From assembly GCA_026003755.1 (NCBI GenBank), contig BPHV01000001.1, positions 1,276,393 to 1,340,392 of the forward strand: 64,000 nt of DNA, read 5' to 3'. The position numbers were made by a program, and so were the translations under genes. A model generated the notes under the pieces. The model searched no databases. It was not told the origin of the DNA and was given only the letters and a program-made list of their open reading frames with translations. Shown piece after piece: positions 17,303 to 27,039 of the stretch. How positions within the stretch are numbered: position 1 is the stretch's first letter; each line of letters opens with the position of its first letter. The DNA comes from Candidatus Roseilinea sp. (GTDB lineage: Bacteria > Chloroflexota > Anaerolineae > J036 > Brachytrichaceae).

Positions 17303-17968
17303 TCAGCAATCAGCCATCAGCGGACGGGGGCGAGCGCACAGCGCGGCCACCGGCTTAAAGCTGCGACGATGCGCCCAGCACGGCCCAAGTCGCGCCAGCG
17401 CTTCGGCGTGGGCGCGCGTGCCGTAGCCTTTGTGACGGGCAAAGCCATAGCCGGCTACCGACGCATCCAGCGCGCACATCATCGCATCGCGCGATGTTTT
17501 GGCCAGGATGGAGGCAGCCGCGACGGACAGGCTGATGCCGTCGGCGTGATCGAAGGCGCGCTGGACGATGGGCAACTCCGGCAGGTTCACTGCGTCAATC
17601 AACAGCGCATCCGGCACAACACGCAGCCCGGCAATGGCGCGCGCCATCGCCAGGCGAGTCGCGGCCACGATGCCGAGCGCGTCAATCTCGGCGCTGCTGG
17701 CGCTGCCGACCGACCAAGCTATCGCGACCCGCTGGATCTGTGCGCGCATGGCGTCGCGCTGCGCCGCCGCAAGCTGTTTGGAATCGTTTACGCCGCGCAA
17801 AAGGGCTGGTGTGCGACGATCGCACGGCAAAATCACAGCAGCAGCGACCACCGGCCCGGCCCATGCGCCGCGACCGGCCTCGTCCACACCGGCCACCAGG
17901 CGATATCCGGCGCGCTGCAACGCGCGCTCCTCTTGCAATGACGGGACGCGACGACGGACGACGGACAT
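17303..17968 (-). CDS. rnhB: Ribonuclease HII
   Basis: Endonuclease that cleaves RNA in RNA-DNA hybrids and at single ribonucleotides in DNA. The 221-residue protein has the catalytic GVDEAGRGAWAGPVVAAAV with the Asp-Glu pair, VNDSKQL, LIDAVNLPELP and AAASILAKTSRDAMM with the later acidic residue, and YGFARHKGYGTRAH. The frame is open to 18085, but ATG at 17968 (MSVVRRRVPSLQEER) lies 9 nt after a TATCAT box and gives a normal N-terminus. It is divergent from nfo with 64 bp between the two start codons, so three DNA repair genes share one control region. Confidence 0.95.
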   Translation of the reverse strand: MSVVRRRVPSLQEERALQRAGYRLVAGVDEAGRGAWAGPVVAAAVILPCDRRTPALLRGVNDSKQLAAAQRDAMRAQIQRVAIAWSVGSASSAEIDALGIVAATRLAMARAIAGLRVVPDALLIDAVNLPELPIVQRAFDHADGISLSVAAASILAKTSRDAMMCALDASVAGYGFARHKGYGTRAHAEALARLGPCWAHRRSFKPVAALCARPRPLMADC

Positions 17969-17977
17969 TCTGTTGCG

Positions 17978-18025
17978 ATGATAATTCAAGCCTTCAATCG
18001 TCGCCGGCCACACCCCCATTACAAT
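17978..18025. promoter_or_regulatory. Divergent -10 boxes for rnhB and nfo
   Basis: On the minus strand TATCAT (17978-17983) ends 9 nt before the rnhB start. On the plus strand TACAAT (18020-18025) ends 7 nt before the nfo start. Neither gene has a Shine-Dalgarno. The two promoters point away from each other and could be controlled by a shared factor between them; I see no palindrome there. Confidence 0.55.
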
Positions 18026-18032
18026 CCCCGAC

Positions 18033-18929
18033 ATGAGCAAAGCCGCACACCTCGACCTGCCCTTCCGCTTCGGCACCGTCGGCACGCCGCTCAGCGCGCC
18101 GAAGCACGGCGGCAGCGCCGGCGGCGTTCAACGCATCCGCGAGCTGGGACTCTCCGCCCTCGAACTCGCCTGGGTGCAAAGCGTGCGGGTGAGCGACGAC
18201 GCCTGCGCGCGCATCCGTCAAGCCGCCGAGCAATACGACGTGGCGATCAGCGTGCACGCGCCCTACTACATCAACCTGAACGCCACGTCCGAAATGTGGG
18301 CCGCCGGGCGCGAACGGCTGCTGGCTGCTGCACGGGCGGGCGCCAAAGCCGGCGCTACCGATATCATCTTTCACCCCGGCGCATACATGAAGCGCGCCCC
18401 GGAAGAGGCCTACCGCCTTGCCCGCGAACGGCTGAGCGAAGTCGCGGAGACGCTGCGCAAGGAGAAGGTCAACGTCCTCCTACGGCCCGAAACGATGGGC
18501 AAAAGCGCCATGCTCGGCACCCTGGAGGAAACCATCAACTGGAGCCGCGAGATCGAGAACGTCCTGCCGTGTGTGGACTTCGCGCATCTGCACGCCCGAG
18601 CGGGCGATGGCTCGTTCAACTCCTACGCCGAATTTGCCGACGCCCTGCGGCTGATCGCCGCCGGCCTGGGCGAGCGCGGACTCAAACGTATGCACATCCA
18701 CTTCAGCGGCATCGCCTACACATCCAAAGGCGAAAAGCACCACCTCAACCTGGCCGAATCCGATATCCAATACCAGGCGCTGTTCAAGGCGCTGGCCGAC
18801 CTGGGCGCAGCGGGCCGTGTGCTCTGCGAGACCCCCAACCTGGAAGAAGACGCCGTGCTGATGCAGAACACCTATGCGCGCGCGTTCAAAGCCGCCGCTC
18901 GCCGACCGGTCGAGAAGACGCTGACCTGA
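18033..18929 (+). CDS. nfo: Endonuclease IV-type AP endonuclease (TIM barrel)
   Basis: Class II apurinic/apyrimidinic endonuclease homologue of 298 residues, acting in base excision repair. TIM-barrel metal-site elements are seen: ALELAWVQSVRV, ISVHAPYYINLN with the first His, ATDIIFHPGAYM, RPETMGKSAMLGTLEE, VDFAHLHARAGDGSF, MHIHFSGIAYTSKGEKHH and VLCETPNLEEDA. These supply the His, Glu and Asp ligands of the three-zinc site. The pattern is closer to archaeal and Chloroflexota proteins than to E. coli Nfo. Six bases separate it from the uracil-DNA glycosylase gene, so abasic-site formation and cleavage are probably expressed together. Confidence 0.9.
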   Translation: MSKAAHLDLPFRFGTVGTPLSAPKHGGSAGGVQRIRELGLSALELAWVQSVRVSDDACARIRQAAEQYDVAISVHAPYYINLNATSEMWAAGRERLLAAARAGAKAGATDIIFHPGAYMKRAPEEAYRLARERLSEVAETLRKEKVNVLLRPETMGKSAMLGTLEETINWSREIENVLPCVDFAHLHARAGDGSFNSYAEFADALRLIAAGLGERGLKRMHIHFSGIAYTSKGEKHHLNLAESDIQYQALFKALADLGAAGRVLCETPNLEEDAVLMQNTYARAFKAAARRPVEKTLT

Positions 18930-18935
18930 GCGGCG

Positions 18936-19544
18936 ATGTTGCGCGCACTAGCCCTGCTGCATGCCGAGATCGCTGCGTGCCGCGCCTGCGCCGAGGCCGG
19001 CTTTTTCGTCACGCCGTCGCCAATCGTCGTCAACCGGCCGGCGACGCGCCCCAGGATGATGTTGGTGGGCCAGGCGCCGGCGGCGGCATCGCGCTCGCGC
19101 GGCAAACCCTTCAGCGGCCAGGCCGGGCGTGTGCTGTTTCGTTGGCTTGCGCAAGCCGGCTTTAGCGAAGAGGCGTTCCGCAACCGCTGCTACTTCACCG
19201 CCATCACCAAATGCTATCCCGGCCCGGCGCGCGGCCAGGGCGACCGCGTGCCCACCGCGCGCGAACGCGCGTTGTGCCGGCCCTTCCTCCAGCGTGAACT
19301 GGCGCTCGTCCGACCCAGGCTCATCTTGACGGTGGGCCGGCTGGCCACAGCCCACTTCCTCGGCGATGCCATCCCCCTCACCGAGGTTATCGGCCGGTCC
19401 TTCGAGCGCGACGGGCGCATCATCCTGCCGCTGCCCCACCCCAGCGGCGTCAGCCGTTGGACGAACGACCCGCGCAACCGCGAACGATTGGCTCAAGCGC
19501 TCTCGCTATTGCAGCAATACCGCGAACTGTGCGCCCTGGCATGA
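18936..19544 (+). CDS. Uracil-DNA glycosylase superfamily protein (family 4/5-like)
   Basis: DNA glycosylase homologue of 202 residues. The N-terminal CRAC and two later Cys (CYPGP, LCRPF) could hold the iron-sulfur cluster of family 4/5 enzymes. Motif A reads GQAPAAASRSRGKPFSGQAG, which keeps the GxAP and the GxPFxGxAG core but not the usual acidic residues. ITKCYP and LILTVGRLA are conserved, and motif B is LPHPSGVSRW with the catalytic-loop His. It is translated directly after nfo and probably starts repair of deaminated or damaged bases that Nfo then processes. Substrate range is uncertain because of the motif A sequence. Confidence 0.88.
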   Translation: MLRALALLHAEIAACRACAEAGFFVTPSPIVVNRPATRPRMMLVGQAPAAASRSRGKPFSGQAGRVLFRWLAQAGFSEEAFRNRCYFTAITKCYPGPARGQGDRVPTARERALCRPFLQRELALVRPRLILTVGRLATAHFLGDAIPLTEVIGRSFERDGRIILPLPHPSGVSRWTNDPRNRERLAQALSLLQQYRELCALA

Positions 19545-19564
19545 ACCGTCGCGCGCGGCAGCGC

Positions 19565-19570
19565 TACAAT
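19565..19570 (+). promoter_or_regulatory. -10 box of pepA, leaderless spacing
   Basis: TACAAT ends 7 nt before the ATG at 19578, with the intervening bases CCCCATC. The same TACAATCCCC string precedes nfo at 18020, suggesting a conserved promoter form rather than chance. Confidence 0.6.
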
Positions 19571-19577
19571 CCCCATC

Positions 19578-21128
<1,551 letters not shown>

Positions 21129-21209
21129 ATCATGTCGTGAGCATCAATAGACCCGTGACCCCCTGACATCCTAGACACTTCCGACGCCCACGACGCCACA
21201 CCCCTTGCT

Positions 21210-22007
21210 ATGCCTTTCGAATTTCGATTGATCTACGACGGCGCGCATGACGGCGCGACGAACATGGCCCGCGACGAGGCTATTTCGCGGGTGGTGAGCG
21301 CCGGGCGACAACCGCCCACGCTCCGGCTCTACGGCTGGCAGCCGCCGGCTATCAGCCTGGGCCAATCACAACGCATTGACTCCGTTGATGAGGCGCGTTG
21401 TCAGACCGACGGTGTTGACATCGTGCGCCGGCCCACCGGCGGGCTGGCGATCTTGCACGCCGACGAGCTCACCTACAGCATATCGCTGCCCATCACTCAC
21501 CCAATCGCCGAAGGCGACCTGATGACTTCGTATCGGCGCATCGCAGAAGCGATCATGGGCGCATTGCGTCTGCTAGGGGTGCCAGACGTCGGCGCCAACC
21601 GCGTGGCCAAAGAGGACAAAGCCAAAGGGCCGGTGTGCTTCGAAGCGCCCAGCGACTATGAAGTCGTCGGCGCCGGCCGGAAGTTGGTGGGCAGCGCGCA
21701 GTGGCGACGCGTGGACGGCGTGCTTCAGCACGGCAGCTTGCCGCTGCGCGGCGACATTGCGCGCATCTGCGCTTATCTGCGCGACGCCCCCTCACCGGCG
21801 CAGGTGCGCGCCCATGCAGCGACGTTACAAGACGTGCTTGGGCGGCCGGTGTCGTGGGACGCAGCCGCCGAGGCATATCGGCGCGCCTTCGCCGAGGCGC
21901 TGGACATCCGATTCGCCGTCGGCGTGTTGACGGCGGAGGAACTGCGCTGCGCAGAAGCGCTGCGCGCCACGAAGTATGCGAACAGTGAATGGACGCGCCG
22001 GCGCTGA
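21210..22007 (+). CDS. lipM: Octanoyl-[GcvH]:protein N-octanoyltransferase / lipoate-protein ligase family (LipM-like)
   Basis: Biotin/lipoate A/B ligase-fold enzyme of 265 residues. RRPTGGLAILHADELTYS is the lipoyl-binding RR.TGG.A..H motif; VCFEAPSDYEVVGAGRKLVG contains Cys143 at the position of the LipM acyl-thioester Cys and the conserved Lys158. This favours the LipM group, which transfers octanoate from acyl-ACP to GcvH, over ATP-dependent LplA, although the distinction rests on the Cys. A glycine-cleavage subunit gene (gcvPB) is in the same window. It precedes the redoxin gene by 37 bp. Confidence 0.85.
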   Translation: MPFEFRLIYDGAHDGATNMARDEAISRVVSAGRQPPTLRLYGWQPPAISLGQSQRIDSVDEARCQTDGVDIVRRPTGGLAILHADELTYSISLPITHPIAEGDLMTSYRRIAEAIMGALRLLGVPDVGANRVAKEDKAKGPVCFEAPSDYEVVGAGRKLVGSAQWRRVDGVLQHGSLPLRGDIARICAYLRDAPSPAQVRAHAATLQDVLGRPVSWDAAAEAYRRAFAEALDIRFAVGVLTAEELRCAEALRATKYANSEWTRRR

Positions 22008-22044
22008 GCCGGGCGCCGAACCGGTTTAAGATTACGACCTGCCG

Positions 22045-22638
22045 ATGAGTGAACGACCCACGGTCAGCCCACGGTTGCAGGTGGGCGATGTTGCCCCGAA
22101 CATCACGTTAACCAAAACCACCGGCGAATGCGTCACGCTGGCGGAGTTGCTGCGACAAGGGCGCGTCTTGCTGGTCTTCCTGCGCCATTTTGGCTGAGTG
22201 TTCTGCCGGTCGGAATTGGCCAGGTTGGCCAAGCTCAACCCGCGCATCGAAGCTGCCGGCGCGCAGGTCGTCGTCGTGACGATGGGCCGGCCCGAGGAGA
22301 CCGAGCGATTCTGCGGTGAACGCGCCCCCGGCCTGCGCTGCTTCTGCGATCCGGAGGCGACTTCATACCGCGCTTATGGCCTGGCGCGCGGCAACACCGA
22401 CCAGTTGTTCGGGCCGGCGGTTTGGCTGAAAGGCGCGCAGGCGGCGCTAGGGGGCAAGTTCGATGGGCTACCCATCGGCAGACCGGTGGGCGACCCCTTC
22501 CAGATGCCGGGCGTGTTCGTGATCGGCGAAGATGGACGCGTGAGCTTCGCCTATTACAGCAAGCACGCCGGCGACTATCCCGACGACGCCGAGCTGCTGC
22601 GAGCCGTTGGAGCCATTAGCCGCAGCCAGACCACCTGA
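22045..22638 (+). CDS. Peroxiredoxin-like (AhpC/TSA_2-type) protein with in-frame TGA, probable selenoprotein
   Basis: Thioredoxin-fold protein of 197 residues when the TGA at 22195-22197 is read through. The frame MSERPTVSPRLQVGDVAPN runs into LLVFLRHFG, then TGA, then VFCRSELARL. Homologues have FLRHFGCxxCRE here, so the TGA takes the place of the first redox Cys and gives U51-x-x-C54. The codons downstream stay in the same frame to a normal C-terminus (GVFVIGEDGRVSFAYYSKH). After the TGA, CTGCCGGT (22203-22210) can pair with ATTGG-C-CAG (22215-22223) around a CGGA loop, a plausible bacterial SECIS. A nonsense mutation or sequencing error is the alternative. The upstream -10 candidate is TAAGAT at 22027. 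Confidence 0.8.
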
Positions 22639-22792
22639 GAAGCGATCTGACCTGTAACGGCGAGCGTGCCGGAAATCGCGGCCAGCTTCTGGTCGGTGCA
22701 CGCGTTCAAACTTTCGGCGACTGCGCTTACGCCGGCTTCGGGCATCGGCGAGATCGGGCGCGCGCCATGCGCGAGACGCCGGAAAGAGAACA

Positions 22793-22815
22793 GGGAGGCC
22801 GTTTTCCGGCCTCCC
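22793..22815 (-). terminator. Terminator of the sugar-binding lipoprotein gene
   Basis: GGGAGGCCG and CGGCCTCCC form a perfect 9-bp stem with a 5-nt loop, 28 bp after the stop at 22844. On the minus strand the stem is followed by TGTTCTCTTTCC. On the plus strand a TTTC follows, so it may also stop transcription from the redoxin gene. Together with 22639-22792 it separates two convergent genes; nothing else is seen there. Confidence 0.75.
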
Positions 22816-22843
22816 TTTCACAGCGCAGGCGTCCCAGGTTCGA

Positions 22844-24346
22844 CTAGTAGCCGGGTGCGTTCTCCTTCAGCACCGCGTTGGCTTCCTCGACGGCCTTATC
22901 CAGGGCCTCCTTCACGTCACCTTCGCCCTTGATGGCCACGGCCGTCACCACCTCGCTCATCAGCTTGCGCACGGGATCATAGCCGGCGACAGGCGCTTCA
23001 ACCGCGCCATAGGCGACCATGTCGTACAAGCGCGCGTAGGCTTCGGCAGCCTCGGGGAAGTCCTTGAAGCGCTCATCAGTCTTCACCGCTTCGATCGCCT
23101 TGGGCGCAGCGCTTTTGCGCACCGCCATATAGCTCGAGGCGTTTGCCCAGCCGGCGATGTTATCCGGCTCGGTGAACGCCTTGAGGAACAGCCACGAGGC
23201 CAGCTCCTTTTCCGGCGTGCTCTTGAACACCGACCACGAGGCGCCGTAGATATCCACGACCGGTTTGCCCGGATCCTTCTGCGGGAACATGACGTAGGTG
23301 AAGCGGAAGGGCTTGTCGGATTTGGCCACGGCATCGGCGTAGAAGCGCAAGCCGGTGCTGCTGGACATGGTGAACAGGACCTTCTGGGCGGCGAAGCGCG
23401 TCTGCTCGCCGTTGCGCTCGGCGCTGGGAATTTCAACGGCGCACTTGTTCTCAAACAAGCGCTTGAGCAACGACAACGCCTCGACACCGGCTTCACTGTT
23501 GAATACGTAGCTCTTGGCATCTTCGCTCAACACACGCCCGCCGTTGGCGAACACCAAGGCCGCAAAGTTGCTGATGTCGTTCTGCCAGGCCAGGCCGTAG
23601 CGCTCATTGGCGGGATCGGATGCCTTGCAGGCCAACTCCTCGAACTCGGCCAGAGTCTTCGGCGGCTCTTCGGCGCCCAGCTCCTTCAACCAGTCTAGGT
23701 TGACGTAGAGCACGGCGGCCGAGCGGCTGGTCGGCCAGCCCAGCACCTCGCCGGGGAACTGCGGATTCTTGTCGCTCTCCAGGAAGAAGGCGAAGTAGTC
23801 GTCAATCTCCGCCTGGGTCAGGCCATACTTCTTGCTGGTGATGAACGGCGCGAGGTCAATCACGTTGCCGTCCAGGCGATAGAACGAGGCCTGATTCTGA
23901 TAGGCCTGAGCGATGTTCGGCGGCGTGCCACCCTCAATCGCAGCATTGATCTTGCTATACAGATCGGCGTAGCTGCCGTCAATCTTCTCGACGGTCACTT
24001 TGATGCCGAACGCGTTCTCGGCGTTGAACTTCTCGACGAACTGCTCGACGAACTGCTGCGCGCTGCCCGAGTAGCGATGCCAGAACAGGATCTCCGTGGG
24101 GTTATCTTTGCTCAGGGTGATCGCATCTACGCCGGTGGACGGCTCAGCCGTCGGCGCGGGCGCTTGCGTCGGCGCAGGGGCCTCGGTAGGCGCGGGCGCT
24201 TGCGTCGGCGCAGGAGCTTCGGTGGGCGCAGGCGCCTGCGTCGGCGCAGGGGCTTCGGTGGGCGCGGGCGCTTGTGCGGCCGGTGCTGCGCAGGCCGCCA
24301 TCAGCACGGCCATCGCAGCCACAAATGGAATAAGTTTACGTGTCAT
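22844..24346 (-). CDS. Sugar ABC transporter substrate-binding lipoprotein (SBP family 1)
   Basis: Extracytoplasmic carbohydrate-binding protein of 500 residues. A lipoprotein signal (LIPFVAAMAVLMAAC) is followed by a linker of seven APAPTE/APAPTQ repeats (residues 25-66). The mature domain has ILFWHRYSGSAQQFVEQFVE, INAAIEGGTPPNIAQAYQNQ, a conserved middle part (GLAWQNDISNFAALVFANGG) and DKPFRFTYVMFPQKD, as in UgpB/MalE-type proteins. AAGGAG lies just before the ATG. It is the last gene after the two permeases at 24541-26442 on the same strand. No ATPase is encoded nearby, so a shared multi-sugar ATPase is probable. Substrate unknown. Confidence 0.93.
   Translation of the reverse strand: MTRKLIPFVAAMAVLMAACAAPAAQAPAPTEAPAPTQAPAPTEAPAPTQAPAPTEAPAPTQAPAPTAEPSTGVDAITLSKDNPTEILFWHRYSGSAQQFVEQFVEKFNAENAFGIKVTVEKIDGSYADLYSKINAAIEGGTPPNIAQAYQNQASFYRLDGNVIDLAPFITSKKYGLTQAEIDDYFAFFLESDKNPQFPGEVLGWPTSRSAAVLYVNLDWLKELGAEEPPKTLAEFEELACKASDPANERYGLAWQNDISNFAALVFANGGRVLSEDAKSYVFNSEAGVEALSLLKRLFENKCAVEIPSAERNGEQTRFAAQKVLFTMSSSTGLRFYADAVAKSDKPFRFTYVMFPQKDPGKPVVDIYGASWSVFKSTPEKELASWLFLKAFTEPDNIAGWANASSYMAVRKSAAPKAIEAVKTDERFKDFPEAAEAYARLYDMVAYGAVEAPVAGYDPVRKLMSEVVTAVAIKGEGDVKEALDKAVEEANAVLKENAPGY
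24151..24276. repeat. 36-bp tandem repeat encoding the APAPTE/APAPTQ linker
   Basis: About three and a half copies of a 36-bp unit run from 24151 to 24276 inside the lipoprotein gene, each encoding two hexapeptides. Copies differ at a few third-codon positions. The unit length is a multiple of three, so copy-number change would alter linker length without breaking the frame. Confidence 0.85.
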
Positions 24347-24540
24347 AGTTTCTCTCCTTAGTCTCGTTAGTCTCGGATTGTCTTCTCTGGGTTGTCTGTT
24401 GTAAGCGAATGGTTATCGGTCGTCGTTGGTCACCGGCTTTGACTCAGCCGGTCATCCATCGTCGATCGTCAGTCATCAGTTGCGAATTACGACATCCACC
24501 GTACGTGATAAGCCTATACCCATCACCCCCTAACCGTGAG

Positions 24541-25467
24541 TTAGCCCTTCAGGCCGGTCGTTGTGATGCCCTCGGTGAAGTAGCGTTGCGTGAAGAAATA
24601 CAGCACGACCACCGGCAGCACGACCATGACTGCTACCGCCATGGCCAGTTGCGTCTGTGCGCCGCCGTCGGTTTGCAAGAAGCCCACCAGCCCGACCGAC
24701 ACCGTGCGCATGTTCGAGCTGGAGGTGACGAGCTGAATCCAACGGAACTCGTTCCACGTCCAGATGAACTCGAGCAGCGCCAGCGTGAGGATAGCGGGGC
24801 GGGCGAGCGGGATCATGATTGTGGTGAGGTAGCGCATGTGGCCGGCGCCGTCTATGCGCGCGGCATCGTACAAATCGCGGGGAATTTGCAGAAAGAATTG
24901 CCGGATCAAGAAGATGCCGAAGGCGTTCACCAAAAAGGGCGCTACCATCGCCGGCACGGTGTTGTACCAGTTCAGGTAGTTCTTGTTCATCATCACCGCG
25001 CGCGGCACCAGAATCAGCTCCTCCGGGATCATGAAGGTGGCCAGCACCAGGATGAAAAGGACGTTCTTGGCCGGAAAGTCCAACTGGGCAAAAGCGTAGG
25101 CCGCCAATACGGATGTGGTGATCGAGGAAGCGATGACGATGGCCGTCACCAGCGCTGTGTTCAGCACGTGGCGGAAGAACATCGGCAGGCCGGTGTCTCG
25201 ATCCACGCCAATCAAGCGGATGGCCTCCGCAAAGTTGTCGAAGCGCGGCGCAGAATTGCCGAACGGCGGCCACGGCCAGAACTTGAGGGAGACGACGTCG
25301 CCATAGTCTTTCACGCTCGTCAGCACCATCCACAGGAACGGGATGAGCGAGGCGACGCCGACGATGATCAACACGAGATAGATCAGCGGATTCACCCGGT
25401 TCAGCGATCGGCCGGGCGCGCGGCGCGTTTCAACTCGTGCAAGCGGCGTAGCAGTTGCAGTGGCCAT
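24541..25467 (-). CDS. Sugar ABC transporter permease, MalG type
   Basis: Integral membrane protein of 308 residues with six spans. The start MATATATPLARVETRR is followed by TM1 (LIYLVLIIVGVASLIPFLWM) and VLTSVKD, the usual MalG N-terminus. The EAA motif reads YDAARIDGAGHMRYLTTIMI and the C-terminus ends RYFTEGITTTGLKG, both diagnostic of the family. It lies 3 bp after the MalF-type permease, indicating translational coupling. Works with the lipoprotein at 22844 and the permease at 25471. Confidence 0.94.
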   Translation of the reverse strand: MATATATPLARVETRRAPGRSLNRVNPLIYLVLIIVGVASLIPFLWMVLTSVKDYGDVVSLKFWPWPPFGNSAPRFDNFAEAIRLIGVDRDTGLPMFFRHVLNTALVTAIVIASSITTSVLAAYAFAQLDFPAKNVLFILVLATFMIPEELILVPRAVMMNKNYLNWYNTVPAMVAPFLVNAFGIFLIRQFFLQIPRDLYDAARIDGAGHMRYLTTIMIPLARPAILTLALLEFIWTWNEFRWIQLVTSSSNMRTVSVGLVGFLQTDGGAQTQLAMAVAVMVVLPVVVLYFFTQRYFTEGITTTGLKG

Positions 25468-25470
25468 GAC

Positions 25471-26442
25471 TCAGTAGTTCACCCGCTCAGCAGCAACGCG
25501 GTTTTGCAGGATGGTGACCAGCAAAATCACCGCGGACAGTAGGAAGGCGAGCGCGCTGGCATAGCCGGCGCGCTGGAACTCGTAGAACTGGCGATAGATC
25601 AGGATGCTGGCCGTCTGCGTGCCGTTGTCGCCTTGGGTCATCACCCAGATGTGGTTGAACGCCTTGAGCGTGCCGATCACCGTGATGAGCACGACGAAGA
25701 ACGTGGTCGGCGAGAGCAACGGCCAGGTGATATGGCGGAAGAGTTGCCAGCCGTTGGCGCCATCAATCTTGGCCGCCTCATACATCTCGCCGGGGATGTT
25801 ACCCAGGCCGGCCAGGAACAACGTCATGTTATAGCCGACGAACACCCACGTGGTGTAAATCACCACCGCGACCATGGCCAGACTCGGCCCGCGCAGCCAG
25901 TCCGGCAGCGTGACGCCCAGCCCGTTGGCCATCAAAGTGAATACGCCCTTGTCCTCCAGCAGCCAACGCAACGGCTGCAGACCCAACCCACGAAGGACGC
26001 CGTTGATCAGACCGATATCCGGGCTATACAGCCGCGCCCACACCGCCGCCGTCGCCACGGTCGAGGTCACCCACGGCAGGAACATGACCACGCGAAAGAG
26101 CGATTTGCCGCGGATCTTCTGAAAGAGCAAATACGCCAGCGTCAGCGCGATGCTGATCTGAAAGGGCACGGCGAGCAACGAGTAGGTCAACGTCGCGCCG
26201 AGTGAAGGCCAGAACTCCGAACCGGGGGTCAACGCGCGCAGATAGTTGCCCAGGCCCAGGAACTCGCGCGGCCCCAATCGCCAGTTGTGCAGGCTGATGT
26301 AAAACCCAAAGCCTATCGGGAAGACGGTGAATGCGAGAAAGAGCAGCAGCGCCGGCGCAAGCAGTGTGTATGCCAGGATGTGCTCGCGCATCGTCACAGA
26401 GCGCTGCTTAGGCTTAGGCGGCTTACGGCCGATGGCTACCAT
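25471..26442 (-). CDS. Sugar ABC transporter permease, MalF/UgpA type
   Basis: First gene of the importer operon, 323 residues and six spans. TM1 is AYTLLAPALLLFLAFTVFPI, followed by FYISLHNWRLG as in UgpA/MalF proteins. The EAA loop is YEAAKIDGANGWQLFRHITW. It is divergent from the MaoC gene, with 94 bp between start codons (26443-26536) that must hold both promoters. The substrate is presumably a mono- or oligosaccharide but cannot be specified. Confidence 0.94.
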   Translation of the reverse strand: MVAIGRKPPKPKQRSVTMREHILAYTLLAPALLLFLAFTVFPIGFGFYISLHNWRLGPREFLGLGNYLRALTPGSEFWPSLGATLTYSLLAVPFQISIALTLAYLLFQKIRGKSLFRVVMFLPWVTSTVATAAVWARLYSPDIGLINGVLRGLGLQPLRWLLEDKGVFTLMANGLGVTLPDWLRGPSLAMVAVVIYTTWVFVGYNMTLFLAGLGNIPGEMYEAAKIDGANGWQLFRHITWPLLSPTTFFVVLITVIGTLKAFNHIWVMTQGDNGTQTASILIYRQFYEFQRAGYASALAFLLSAVILLVTILQNRVAAERVNY

Positions 26443-26536
26443 ACACCTTTTTCAGGCTAGCACGGCTCGGTTAAGATGAAATTAAGGTGGATTAAAACCT
26501 TCGTTGAGCTGCCGGCATTATAAAATCCCGACGCAG

Positions 26537-27004
26537 ATGGCCGGCAAATACTACGAAGAACTCGAAGTCGGGATGCGCATCGAGCATCCGCTCGGCCGGA
26601 CGGTTACTGAAGCGGACAACGTGTTGTTCTGCGCGCTCACCATGAACACGCAGCCGCTGCACTTGGACGAGCATTTCGCCGCCCAGACGCAGTTCGGCGC
26701 GCGCATCGTCAACGGCCTGCTCACGCTCGGCCTGGCGGTGGGGTTAACGGTGGCCGACCTGACCGCCGGCACGATCATCGCCAACCTGGGTTACGACAAC
26801 GTCCAGCACCCGAGGCCGATGTTCCACGGCGACACGCTCTACGTGACGAGCGAGGTGCTCAGCAAGCGCGACTCCCGGTCAAACCTCGGCGCCGGCGTCG
26901 TGCGCCTGCGCCACATCGGCCGCAACCAGCGCGGCGAAACCGTGATCGAGTTCGAGCGCACAGCGCTGTTCCGCAAACGAAAGCCCGCAGATCCAGCCAC
27001 CTGA
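26537..27004 (+). CDS. MaoC-family (R)-hydratase, mesaconyl-CoA hydratase-like
   Basis: Hot-dog fold acyl-CoA hydratase of 155 residues. YYEELEVGMRIEHPLGRTVTEADN is the typical N-terminus, and ALTMNTQPLHLDEHFAAQT contains the catalytic Asp/His dipole positions of the MaoC group. HPRPMFHGDTLYVTSEV is also conserved. This form resembles mesaconyl-CoA or 2-methylfumaryl-CoA hydratases more than polyhydroxyalkanoate PhaJ. The CitE-type lyase starts 35 bp downstream, a pairing that fits beta-methylmalyl-CoA metabolism. ATG at 26537 is chosen over 26504; TAAAAT lies 10 nt upstream. Confidence 0.87.
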   Translation: MAGKYYEELEVGMRIEHPLGRTVTEADNVLFCALTMNTQPLHLDEHFAAQTQFGARIVNGLLTLGLAVGLTVADLTAGTIIANLGYDNVQHPRPMFHGDTLYVTSEVLSKRDSRSNLGAGVVRLRHIGRNQRGETVIEFERTALFRKRKPADPAT

Positions 27005-27039
27005 GTCATGGGGCCATCCGGTCGCCCCCGTCACCATCC

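Noticed and set aside
22198-22638. Annotating the redoxin-like gene only from after the TGA
   Set aside because: That would drop the thioredoxin-fold N-terminus, which is conserved in the same frame upstream of the TGA, and there is no start codon or ribosome binding site immediately after it.
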